42,529 bases of DNA, from positions 1-42,529 of the forward strand of contig NZ_JABEQL010000032.1 of NCBI RefSeq assembly GCF_014174215.1, in the 5' to 3' direction. The position numbers and the translations under genes were made by a program. The stretch is from Gluconacetobacter tumulicola. GTDB taxonomy: Bacteria > Pseudomonadota > Alphaproteobacteria > Acetobacterales > Acetobacteraceae. Position 1 is the first letter of the stretch; each line of letters starts with the position of its first letter. Shown here in pieces: positions 12,305 through 19,693 of the stretch. The notes under the pieces were generated by a model. It had not been told where the DNA came from. It was given only the letters and a program-made list of their open reading frames with translations, and ran no database searches.

Positions 12305-13144
12305 GTGCGCACCACTGTCGTCCAGATGGCCCCCGGCGCGTCCCTGCCGGACAATATCGCCCAGGCCCGTGACCTGATCGCGGCCGCCGTAGCCGCCGAC
12401 CGGCCAGACCTGGTGGTGCTGCCGGAAATCTGGAGCTGCCTGGGCGGCGCGGCCGAAACCAAATTCGCCAATGCCGAGGAACTGCCCGCCCCCGGCGCCA
12501 CGGCCGGCGCCGGCCCGCTCTATCGTTTCCTCTCCGAGACCGCACGCGAACACGGCATCACCCTGCATGGCGGGTCGATCGGCCAGCGATATGGCGGGAA
12601 GCTGCTGAACACCAGCCTCGTCTTCGGCCCCGACGGGGTGGAACGGGCGCGCTACAGCAAGATCCACCTGTTCGACATCACCACCCCCGGCGGCGAAGGC
12701 TATCGCGAAAGCGATACCTACGCCCCGGGCGAAGAGGTCGTGACCGTCCCGGTGGGCGCGTTCACCGCCGGGCTGGCCATCTGCTACGACCTGCGCTTCG
12801 CCGAACTGTTCCTGGCCCTGCGCAGGCGCGGCGCGAACGTGATCGTGCTGCCGGCGGCCTTCACCGCCGAGACCGGCGAGGCCCACTGGGCCACGCTGCT
12901 GCGCGCCCGGGCGATCGAAACCCAGTGCTGGGTCGTGGCCTGCGGCACCACCGGCACCCATATCGATGCGGGCGGCCATGCCCGGCGCACCTACGGCCAT
13001 TCCATGATCATCGACCCCTGGGGCACGATCGTCACCCAGGCGTCGAACGGCGTCGGCTGGGCCACGGCCACCCTGACCCTCGACCAGGTCGAGCGTGTCC
13101 GTGCCGGCATGCCCGTGCTGGCCCATCGCCGCCTGGGAGCCTGA
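12305..13144 (+). CDS. Carbon-nitrogen hydrolase (Nit1-type amidase)
   Basis: Nitrilase-superfamily amidase of 279 residues with the full catalytic set: Glu41 in VLPEIW, Lys119 in RYSKIHLFD, and Cys160 in AICYDLRF. The KIHLFDI and DLRFPEL-like motifs are those of the Nit1/NitFhit branch, whose bacterial members hydrolyse deaminated glutathione as metabolite repair. GTG 12305 is chosen because ACGGAG lies just ahead and it begins the beta-strand RTTVVQMAP. An ATG at 12260 would add an unconserved tail. The final codon and the stop lie inside the left end of a MITE-like repeat, so the C-terminus was probably reset by that insertion. Confidence 0.93.
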   Translation: MRTTVVQMAPGASLPDNIAQARDLIAAAVAADRPDLVVLPEIWSCLGGAAETKFANAEELPAPGATAGAGPLYRFLSETAREHGITLHGGSIGQRYGGKLLNTSLVFGPDGVERARYSKIHLFDITTPGGEGYRESDTYAPGEEVVTVPVGAFTAGLAICYDLRFAELFLALRRRGANVIVLPAAFTAETGEAHWATLLRARAIETQCWVVACGTTGTHIDAGGHARRTYGHSMIIDPWGTIVTQASNGVGWATATLTLDQVERVRAGMPVLAHRRLGA

Positions 13145-13298
13145 CCGGAAATGCGCGCTGGCGGCAATCCGACGCGCGTTTCCTGCGCTTCGGTGCTCAC
13201 TTCCATCAAGGCCGCTCCGCTCCGATGCTCGGAAACCCACGCCGGGCGCGGCCCTTGCGGACCGCTCTCGCTCGCCAGCCCACATTTCCGGTCAGGCT
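13138..13298. repeat. MITE-like element, copy 1
   Basis: A 161-base non-coding element with terminal inverted repeats of about 26 bases (13138-13163 and 13273-13298), beginning AGCCTGACCGGAAATG and ending in its near-perfect complement. A second copy lies at 34443-34604 in the opposite orientation. It encodes no transposase. Its left end supplies the stop codon of the upstream amidase gene, and it ends 40 bases before nadK. No clear target duplication is seen at this copy. Confidence 0.8.
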
Positions 13299-13338
13299 CT
13301 GAATACGTGACAGCGCCCCACCCGGCCGCGACCGTGCG

Positions 13339-14142
13339 ATGACCGAAGTCCATCCCCCAATCTGGCCCCGCAGTGGCGCGCCGCGCCGCCTGTGCTTCAT
13401 CTCGGCCCCGAACGATGTCGCCCGCCGGACGCAGGACGAGCTGGTCGCCCGTTACGGCCAGTATGCCCCGCCAGACGCGGACGCCGTCATCTGCCTGGGC
13501 GGCGACGGCTTCATGCTGGAGACGCTGCACAGCATGCTGGGCGAGCCGACGCCGGTCTACGGGATCAATTGCGGATCGGTCGGGTTCCTGATGAATCCGT
13601 CCGTGCCCGACGACCTGCCGGCCCATCTGGCCCATACCCAGGCCGCGACGCTGCACCCGCTGCGCATGTGTTCGGTCGACCGCGCGGGCGTGGAAACCAA
13701 GGCCCTGGCCCTGAACGACGTGTTCCTGTTCCGCCAGACCCGACAGGCCGCGAAGATCGAGATCGAGGTCGATGGCCGGGTCCGCATGCCGGAACTGATC
13801 TGCGACGGCGTGCTGGTCGCCACCCCCGCCGGGTCGACCGCCTACAACCTGTCCGCCCACGGGCCGATCGTCCCGCTCTCGGCCAATCTCCTGCCCCTGA
13901 CCCCGATCAGCGCCTTCCGCCCCCGGCGCTGGCGCGGCGCGCTGCTGCCCTCCACCGCGCGGGTGACGCTGACGATCCTGGAGAGCGAGAAACGCCCCGT
14001 CGCGGCCGTCGCCGATTTCACGGAAGTCCGCGACGTGGTGCGGGTCGAGATCGCCGAGGACCGCACCCTCCACGCCACCCTTCTGTTCGACGCCGACCAG
14101 AGCCTGTCGGAACGGATACTCGCCGAACAGTTCACGGTGTAG
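13339..14142 (+). CDS. nadK: NAD kinase
   Basis: Phosphorylates NAD+ to NADP+. The 267-residue protein has the hallmark GGDG at 54-57 (AVICLGGDGFMLETL), then YGINCGSVGFLMN, the ALNDVFLFR segment in place of the usual NE/D motif, and the second conserved stretch DGVLVATPAGSTAYNLSAHGPIV. The C-terminal beta region is present (SAFRPRRWRGALLP). Start ATG 13339 is taken from the family N-terminus; a ribosome-binding site is weak. Its last 11 bases overlap the end of the convergent LysR gene. Confidence 0.96.
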   Translation: MTEVHPPIWPRSGAPRRLCFISAPNDVARRTQDELVARYGQYAPPDADAVICLGGDGFMLETLHSMLGEPTPVYGINCGSVGFLMNPSVPDDLPAHLAHTQAATLHPLRMCSVDRAGVETKALALNDVFLFRQTRQAAKIEIEVDGRVRMPELICDGVLVATPAGSTAYNLSAHGPIVPLSANLLPLTPISAFRPRRWRGALLPSTARVTLTILESEKRPVAAVADFTEVRDVVRVEIAEDRTLHATLLFDADQSLSERILAEQFTV

Positions 14143-15091
14143 GAACGCCCCCGGCCCCCATCACGCCGATCAGGTGGCGCGCCAGGGCGTCGGCGGCGAC
14201 CGGCAGCGGCGCCGTGGCGTGGGCGTACAGGCCCAGATTGCTGACGACCCGCTTCCGGTGATGGTCGATCGGGATATGCTGCAGCGTCCCGGCCCGCAAT
14301 TCGGGCTCGATCCCGACCTGGGTCATGAACGCGACACCCGCGTTGCGCAGCACGAGCTGCTTCATCAGTTCGATCGACCCCACGTCGTACCGGCGGCATT
14401 CCTGGCGGATGGCATGCGGCAGCAGGGCGTCGAGCTGCGCGCGATTGGCGAAATTCGATTTGGGCAGGATGACGGGCATGTCGAAATAATCCGACAGGGC
14501 GGAGACCCGCCGCACGGCCAGGGGAGAATCGGGACGCACGATCGCCCCCAGCACGAAGGGTGCGACGTGAAGCTGCCGGATGTCCGGCTGCTTGCTGACT
14601 TCGAACGCCAGGCCCATATGCGCGTCGCCGCGTGCGATGGCACCGGGGATGTCGCGTGTATCGAGGACCTGCACGCCGACCGTGATCCTGGGATGGCGGC
14701 GGGCCAGCAGCCCGATGGCCTCAGGAAGGATGAAGGCGCATAATCCTTCCACGGTCGCAACCTCCACATGCCCCGCGTGCAGGCCGCGCAACTGGTCGAG
14801 GCGCGACGACACCTCCTCGGCATCGCGCAGGACCAGCTGGACATGATGCGCCAGCAATTCTCCAGCACTGGTCAGCCGCATGCCCGACGACAGGCGCATG
14901 AAGAGGGGGGTGCCGAGTTCCTCTTCCAGGTAAAGGATCTGCCGGTTGACGGCCGATGACGCGACGTTCAGCCGCCGCGCCGCCTCGCGGACCGATCCCG
15001 CGCGATGCACCGCATCGAAATAATGAAGAACGGCCGAATGAAGACGCAGCTTGGTCTTCCCCGGCACCGTCTTTTTCGTAGAAGCCGCCAT
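14132..15091 (-). CDS. LysR-family transcriptional regulator
   Basis: A 319-residue LysR protein. The N-terminal winged helix-turn-helix runs about 12-70 (HYFDAVHRAGSVREAARRL, then NVASSAVNRQILYLEEELGT). The effector-binding domain follows (about 100-310), with VEVATVEGLCAFILPEAI at its first strand. Start is uncertain: ATG 15091 (MAAST) or ATG 15100; the frame is open further upstream, but those residues are not LysR-like. It is divergent from the MFS-PyrK-PyrD-amidohydrolase operon, and a T-N11-A palindrome lies between, so it most likely senses that pathway's substrate. Confidence 0.94.
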   Translation of the reverse strand: MAASTKKTVPGKTKLRLHSAVLHYFDAVHRAGSVREAARRLNVASSAVNRQILYLEEELGTPLFMRLSSGMRLTSAGELLAHHVQLVLRDAEEVSSRLDQLRGLHAGHVEVATVEGLCAFILPEAIGLLARRHPRITVGVQVLDTRDIPGAIARGDAHMGLAFEVSKQPDIRQLHVAPFVLGAIVRPDSPLAVRRVSALSDYFDMPVILPKSNFANRAQLDALLPHAIRQECRRYDVGSIELMKQLVLRNAGVAFMTQVGIEPELRAGTLQHIPIDHHRKRVVSNLGLYAHATAPLPVAADALARHLIGVMGAGGVPTP

Positions 15092-15179
15092 GTCGCGCAT
15101 ATCCCGCCGATCCGCGAACAGCCCCCTGTCGCCCGCACGCATGATACCCCGCGCTCCCCCGGCAGGGTATGCCGCAGCC

Positions 15180-15196
15180 GATGCCGTTTCGGCATC
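15180..15196. promoter_or_regulatory. Candidate LysR operator (T-N11-A palindrome)
   Basis: Perfect inverted repeat GATGCCG-TTT-CGGCATC. It contains the LysR core T-N11-A inside ATGCCGTTTCGGCAT. It lies about 90 bases upstream of the lysR start and 172 upstream of the MFS start, the usual place for a regulator that represses itself and activates the divergent operon. The call rests on pattern and position only. Confidence 0.55.
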
Positions 15197-15367
15197 AGCT
15201 TGCCCTAAAATCGATGCTTTCCAGCACAGGCCGCCCGTTCCTACGTTACGGACGCGGACTGGAAATTCCTCCGGGTTTGCGGGCAGCATCCACCATTGAT
15301 CACCGCCCGTCCCGAAGCGACGCCACGTCGACCCTCCGCGGGGCAGAGAGGAATTGGACCGTTTCGC

Positions 15368-16603
15368 ATGACTTCCCGAGTAATCTCTCCATTACCCGAA
15401 CAATCGCGGCCTGCCCGTGCCCGGCTTCCATGGGCCAGTGTCGCGGGGTCGGCCGTCGGCTATGCGATGGACGGCTTCGATTTCCTGCTGCTTGGCTTCG
15501 TCATGCCCTCCCTGGTCAAGGATCTTCACCTTGACATGGTACAGGGCTCCTGGCTGGTCACCGCCACGCTGCTGGGCACCGTCGCCGGCGGGCTGGGCTT
15601 CGGCCTGCTGTCGGATGCACTGGGTCGGATTCGTGTCCTGGCCATCAGCATCCTTGTCTTCGCCCTTTTTACCGGCCTGTGCGCCTTCGCGCATTCCTAT
15701 GCCGAATTGCTGGCCTGTCGCGTGGCCGCAGGGGTCGGACTGGGCGGAGAATTCGGGATCGGCATGGCGCTGGTGGCCGAATCCTGGCCGCCGGCCTATC
15801 GCGCCCGGGCCTCGTCCTATGTCGGCCTCGGCTGGCAGGCGGGCGTCTTTCTCGCGGCGATCTCCACCCCGCTGCTGCTGCCGCTGATCGGCTGGCGCGG
15901 CATGTTCCTGCTCGGCGCGGTTCCGGCGCTGGTCGCGGTCTTCATCCGGCGCGGCTTGGCCGAACCGGCGGGCAGCCCGCGCCCGGCGGCCTCCGCCCGA
16001 CCGGGGCTGTCATTGCGCCCCCTCCTGGGCAGCGCGGCCGCGCGGCGCACCGCGCTCGGCATCCTGGTTCTCTGCTCGGTTCAGAATTTCTGTTATTATG
16101 GCGTCATGATCTGGCTGCCGAACTATCTGGCGGGCCATTTCGGATATACCCTGACCCGCACGGGACTGTGGACGGCCACGACCGTCCTGGGCATGGCGGC
16201 GGGCATCGCCTCCTTCGGCCACGTGGCCGACAGGCTGGGGCAGAAAATCGCCTTCCGGACCTGGATGTGCGGCGCCGCGATCATGGTCGTCGTCTATTCC
16301 CAGATGACCACGCCGCCGGGCCTGCTGGTCGCGGGCGCCGCCATGGGCTTCTTCGTCAACGGCATGATCGGCGGCTACGGCGCCCTGATCAGCGATTCCT
16401 ACCCCGCGACCATACGCGCCACCGCCCAGAATCTCCTGTTCAACGGCGGCCGGCTGGTCGGCGGATTCGGGCCGGTGGTGATGGGCGCACTGTCCGTCTC
16501 GTGGGGAATCGGCAGGACGATCGCCGTCCTCTCGATCCTCTATCTGATCGATATCGCCGCGCTGGCCCTGATCAGCGACACGCAGGAGACACCGGCATCA
16601 TGA
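15368..16603 (+). CDS. MFS transporter, aromatic acid:H+ symporter-like
   Basis: Inner-membrane importer of 411 residues with 12 predicted transmembrane segments. TM1 has GYAMDGFDFLLLGFVMP, the DGFD motif of the AAHS/metabolite:H+ symporter branch. The TM2-TM3 loop reads GLLSDALGRIRVL (the usual DrxGRR motif), and GGEFGIGMALVAE lies in TM4. The central loop (about 205-235) is Pro/Ala-rich. ATG 15368 is the only plausible start. The stop overlaps the pyrK-like start (ATGA), so the carrier is translationally coupled to the oxidoreductase. By context the cargo may be orotate, a dihydropyrimidine or a hydantoin. Confidence 0.92.
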   Translation: MTSRVISPLPEQSRPARARLPWASVAGSAVGYAMDGFDFLLLGFVMPSLVKDLHLDMVQGSWLVTATLLGTVAGGLGFGLLSDALGRIRVLAISILVFALFTGLCAFAHSYAELLACRVAAGVGLGGEFGIGMALVAESWPPAYRARASSYVGLGWQAGVFLAAISTPLLLPLIGWRGMFLLGAVPALVAVFIRRGLAEPAGSPRPAASARPGLSLRPLLGSAAARRTALGILVLCSVQNFCYYGVMIWLPNYLAGHFGYTLTRTGLWTATTVLGMAAGIASFGHVADRLGQKIAFRTWMCGAAIMVVVYSQMTTPPGLLVAGAAMGFFVNGMIGGYGALISDSYPATIRATAQNLLFNGGRLVGGFGPVVMGALSVSWGIGRTIAVLSILYLIDIAALALISDTQETPAS

Positions 16604-17415
16604 CCGTCCCTTCCGGCCGCCATCCCCGTCCCGTCGACGAAATCGCGACCATCGTCAGCCATGACCTGGTGAACCGCGAATATCGGCACATGACGGTGCG
16701 GGGAAGCGCCGCCCTGGCCGCGGGCATGCCCGGCCAGTTCTACCAGATCGCCTGTTCGCCGGCCCGCGCGGACATCCCCTATCTGCGCCGCCCGTTCAGC
16801 CTGTACGCCGCGCGCCCGGACGATGCGGAAATAGAATTCCTCTACAAGGTGACAGGCGAAGGCACGCGCAGCCTGGCCCTGATGGCGCCCGGCGACCCGA
16901 TGCGCATCCTCGGCCCGCTGGGACATGGCTACCGCCTCGCCCCGCACTGGAAGCATGTGGCGGTGGTGGGGCGCGGTGTCGGCCTGGCGACCCTGCACCC
17001 GCTGGTCGCCGCCGCGCACGCACGCGGCATCGGCGTCACGCTCATCGTTTCGGCGCGCGACGCGGCGCTGGTTCCGCCCCTGCCCACGGGTCCGGACGGG
17101 ATCGAGATCCATGTCGTGACCGACGCGGCCGGGACCAGCGACCCGGCCCGGGTCGAGGCACTCCTGCGCGACCTCGTCCGCCAGGGGCGCTGCGATGCCT
17201 TCCTGACCTGCGGTTCGGCGCGCCTGCTGCGGGTGCAGCAGACACTGGCCGCCGAATACGGGCTGGACGGCCAGGTGGCGATGGAACAGCAGATGGCCTG
17301 CGGCCTGGGCATGTGCTTCTGCTGCGTCCGCGATTTCCGCGGTGCCGGCGGCATCGTTCACAAGCGGGTCTGCTGGGACGGCCCGGTCTTCGACCTGATG
17401 GACGCCGTGGCATGA
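16600..17415 (+). CDS. pyrK: Dihydroorotate dehydrogenase electron-transfer subunit (PyrK-like)
   Basis: FAD and [2Fe-2S] protein that passes electrons between NAD(H) and the PyrD subunit encoded next. 271 residues, close to the 262 of the Lactococcus protein. The ferredoxin-reductase-like FAD site is RRPFSLY (63-69). The nucleotide domain has AVVGRGVGLATLHPL, where the usual motif is GGGxGxxP. The cluster cysteines are Cys234, Cys239, Cys242 and Cys258, spaced as in PyrK; an extra Cys241 lies between. ATG 16600 overlaps the MFS stop, and the pyrD-like start overlaps this gene's stop (ATGA), so a tight stoichiometric complex is likely. Confidence 0.92.
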   Translation: MTVPSGRHPRPVDEIATIVSHDLVNREYRHMTVRGSAALAAGMPGQFYQIACSPARADIPYLRRPFSLYAARPDDAEIEFLYKVTGEGTRSLALMAPGDPMRILGPLGHGYRLAPHWKHVAVVGRGVGLATLHPLVAAAHARGIGVTLIVSARDAALVPPLPTGPDGIEIHVVTDAAGTSDPARVEALLRDLVRQGRCDAFLTCGSARLLRVQQTLAAEYGLDGQVAMEQQMACGLGMCFCCVRDFRGAGGIVHKRVCWDGPVFDLMDAVA

Positions 17416-18338
17416 TCGACATGCAGGTCTCCATCGGCGGGTTGCGCCTGAAGAACCCGGTCATGCCCGCCTCCGGCACCTTCGCCGAAGGGCTGGGCGA
17501 CGTCTTCGACCTCGACCGGCTCGGCGCCCTGGTCCTCAAGACCATCACGCGCGCCCCCCGCACCGGCAACCCGCTGCCGCGCGTCGCGGAGGCCACGTCG
17601 GGCATGCTGAACGCCATCGGCATCCCGTCGGCCGGCGCGCGTGATTTCCTGCACGACCACCTGCCGCATTACCGGCGGTGGAAGGCCCCCCTGGTCGTTT
17701 CCATATCCGCCCCCACCGCCATGGCATTCGCCGAACTGGCGGCCATGGTCGACGTACCCGGCATCGCGGCGATCGAGGCCAATATCTCCTGCCCCAATCT
17801 CGAGGCGGACGGCAGGGCGTTCGCCATGCATGCCGCCGGCACCGAGCGCGCCGTCCGCGCGGTGCGCCGCGCCACGCGGCTTCCGCTGTGGGTCAAGCTG
17901 TCGCCCAATGTCGGCGATATCGCCGAGATCGCCCGTGCCGCCCGCGACGGCGGCGCGGACGCGCTGGTGGTGGCCAACACGGTCCTGGCCATGGCCATCG
18001 ACACACGGACCTTCCGCCCCAGGCTCGGCAACGTCATGGGCGGCCTGTCCGGGCCCGCCATCAAGCCCATCGTCCTGCGCCAGGTCTATCAATGCGCGCG
18101 CGCCGTCGACCTGCCCATCATTGGCTGCGGCGGCATCGCGACCGCCGAGGACGCGGCCGAATACATGCTGGCCGGCGCCACGGCGGTACAGGTCGGCACC
18201 GCCACCTTCGTCAACAGCCGCGCGATGATCGAGATCCTCGAAGGGCTGGAACGGTACGGCGCCGCCCACGACCTGGCCCGCATCGCGGACCTGACGACAT
18301 CAGGCCTCTTTCCGTCCACCGTCCACAAGGACGCCTGA
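17412..18338 (+). CDS. pyrD: Dihydroorotate dehydrogenase, class 1B catalytic subunit
   Basis: FMN-containing TIM barrel of 308 residues that interconverts dihydroorotate and orotate. Class 1B features: LKNPVMPASGTF at the N-terminus, Lys43, GNPLPRVAE, the substrate loop MLNAIG (65-70), catalytic Cys127 in NISCPN, Lys162 in WVKLSPN, then GGLSGPAIKPI and IIGCGGI with the FMN-phosphate loop near VGTATF. There is no C-terminal 4Fe-4S domain, so it is not a PreA dihydropyrimidine dehydrogenase. With PyrK it can work with NAD(H), including in the reductive direction. An aerobic alphaproteobacterium normally makes UMP with a quinone-linked class 2 enzyme, so this pair in an accessory operon points to catabolism. 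That role is inferred. Confidence 0.93.
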   Translation: MIDMQVSIGGLRLKNPVMPASGTFAEGLGDVFDLDRLGALVLKTITRAPRTGNPLPRVAEATSGMLNAIGIPSAGARDFLHDHLPHYRRWKAPLVVSISAPTAMAFAELAAMVDVPGIAAIEANISCPNLEADGRAFAMHAAGTERAVRAVRRATRLPLWVKLSPNVGDIAEIARAARDGGADALVVANTVLAMAIDTRTFRPRLGNVMGGLSGPAIKPIVLRQVYQCARAVDLPIIGCGGIATAEDAAEYMLAGATAVQVGTATFVNSRAMIEILEGLERYGAAHDLARIADLTTSGLFPSTVHKDA

Positions 18339-18341
18339 CCG

Positions 18342-19643
18342 ATGAACGCTACCCCGACCCGCATGCCGCATGGTCCGGCCCCCTCCCTGTTCGCGGGCGC
18401 CCCGGCGCTGGCCCGCCGCCTGTTCGCCGAATTGCAGGCGGCGGGGAGCGACGGGGTCGGGATCACGCGCCGCAGCTATGGCGACGGCGAAACCCGCGCC
18501 ATCGAGATCATCGAGGCCCATGCCCGTGCCTACGGCCTGGAGACGACGCGCGACGCCGCGGCGAACCTGGTCGTCACGCTGCCGGGCCGGGACCCCGACC
18601 AGCCGGCGATCGTCACCGGATCACACATGGATTCGGTGCCCCAGGGCGGCAATTACGACGGCGCCGCCGGGGTCGTCGCCGGTCTGGTCGCAATGATCTC
18701 GATCCGGCGGGCCGGCATCGTACCACTCCGCACGATCCGCCTGCTGGGCCTGCGGGGCGAGGAAAGCGCGGAATTCAGCGTGCCCCATCTCGGCTCCTCG
18801 GCCCTGTTCGGGCAGATCACGCCCGGGATGCTCGCCTTGCACTCCAGCGACGGACAGGCGGACCTGGCCACCTGCATGGCGCGCGTGGGCGCCGACCTGG
18901 CGCGGGTGTCGCGCGGCGACAGGCTGGTGGATCCCGCCGGCATCGCCTGCTGGCTGGAACTGCATATCGAACAGGGGCCGGTCCTGGAGGCACAGGACCA
19001 GGCGGTGGCCGTCGTCAGCGCCGTGCGGGGCAATGTCCGCTACCCGTCGGTCACCTGCACGGGGCAGGCCGGACATGCCGGGGCGGTCCCCCGCGCGTTG
19101 CGGCATGACGCGGTCCTGGCCACCTGCGCCATCCTGTCGAAAATGGAAACAGCTTGGGAGAGCCTGCTGGAACAAGGCCACGACCTCGTCATGAATGCGG
19201 GGCGCTGCCAGACCGATGCTGCGCGCCATGCGATTTCACGCATTCCCGAACAGGCATCCTTCTCCTTCGAATTCCGCAGCCAGTCCGAAAAGACGCTGCG
19301 CCTGTTCGACGACCTGTTCCAGCAAACCTGCCGGACCGTCGCCGCCGCGCGCGGGGTCGCGGTCGAGACGGGACCATGCAGCACCGTGCAGCCCGGGGTG
19401 ATGGATGCCGGATGGCGCGAACGACTCTGCGCGATCATGGTCGATCTCGGCATTCCCCCGGCCACACTCCCAAGCGGCGCGGGCCATGACGCGACGATCT
19501 TCGCCCGGGCCGGCATTCCTTCGGCCATGCTGTTCGTCCGCAACCAGCATGGATCGCACAATCCGTGCGAATCCATGGAAATCGACGATTTTCTCACGGG
19601 TGTGGAGGTCCTTCTCCACGCCCTCCTCAGCCCGCCGCCCTGA
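18342..19643 (+). CDS. M20-family Zn amidohydrolase (N-carbamoyl-L-amino acid hydrolase / allantoate deiminase type)
   Basis: 433-residue amidase of the HyuC/AmaB/beta-ureidopropionase group, which removes the carbamoyl group from N-carbamoyl amino acids. Metal ligands are visible: His95 (GSHMDSVP), Asp106 (NYDGAAG), Glu140-Glu141 (RGEES), His208 (ELHIEQGPVLE) and His406 (HGSHNP). The lid/dimerisation domain spans about 225-340. The gene starts 3 bases after pyrD. If the operon acts on orotate, this enzyme would be the ureidosuccinase that turns N-carbamoyl-L-aspartate into aspartate. Allantoate or other N-carbamoyl substrates remain possible. Confidence 0.93.
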   Translation: MNATPTRMPHGPAPSLFAGAPALARRLFAELQAAGSDGVGITRRSYGDGETRAIEIIEAHARAYGLETTRDAAANLVVTLPGRDPDQPAIVTGSHMDSVPQGGNYDGAAGVVAGLVAMISIRRAGIVPLRTIRLLGLRGEESAEFSVPHLGSSALFGQITPGMLALHSSDGQADLATCMARVGADLARVSRGDRLVDPAGIACWLELHIEQGPVLEAQDQAVAVVSAVRGNVRYPSVTCTGQAGHAGAVPRALRHDAVLATCAILSKMETAWESLLEQGHDLVMNAGRCQTDAARHAISRIPEQASFSFEFRSQSEKTLRLFDDLFQQTCRTVAAARGVAVETGPCSTVQPGVMDAGWRERLCAIMVDLGIPPATLPSGAGHDATIFARAGIPSAMLFVRNQHGSHNPCESMEIDDFLTGVEVLLHALLSPPP

Positions 19644-19693
19644 CGGGCCGGCGGCGCCCCCTCGCAATCATTTCGTTCCGGGACAAATACGAC

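Noticed and set aside
17412-18338. PyrD-like protein as PreA-type dihydropyrimidine dehydrogenase
   Set aside because: It lacks the C-terminal 4Fe-4S domain and matches class 1B PyrD in length and motifs.
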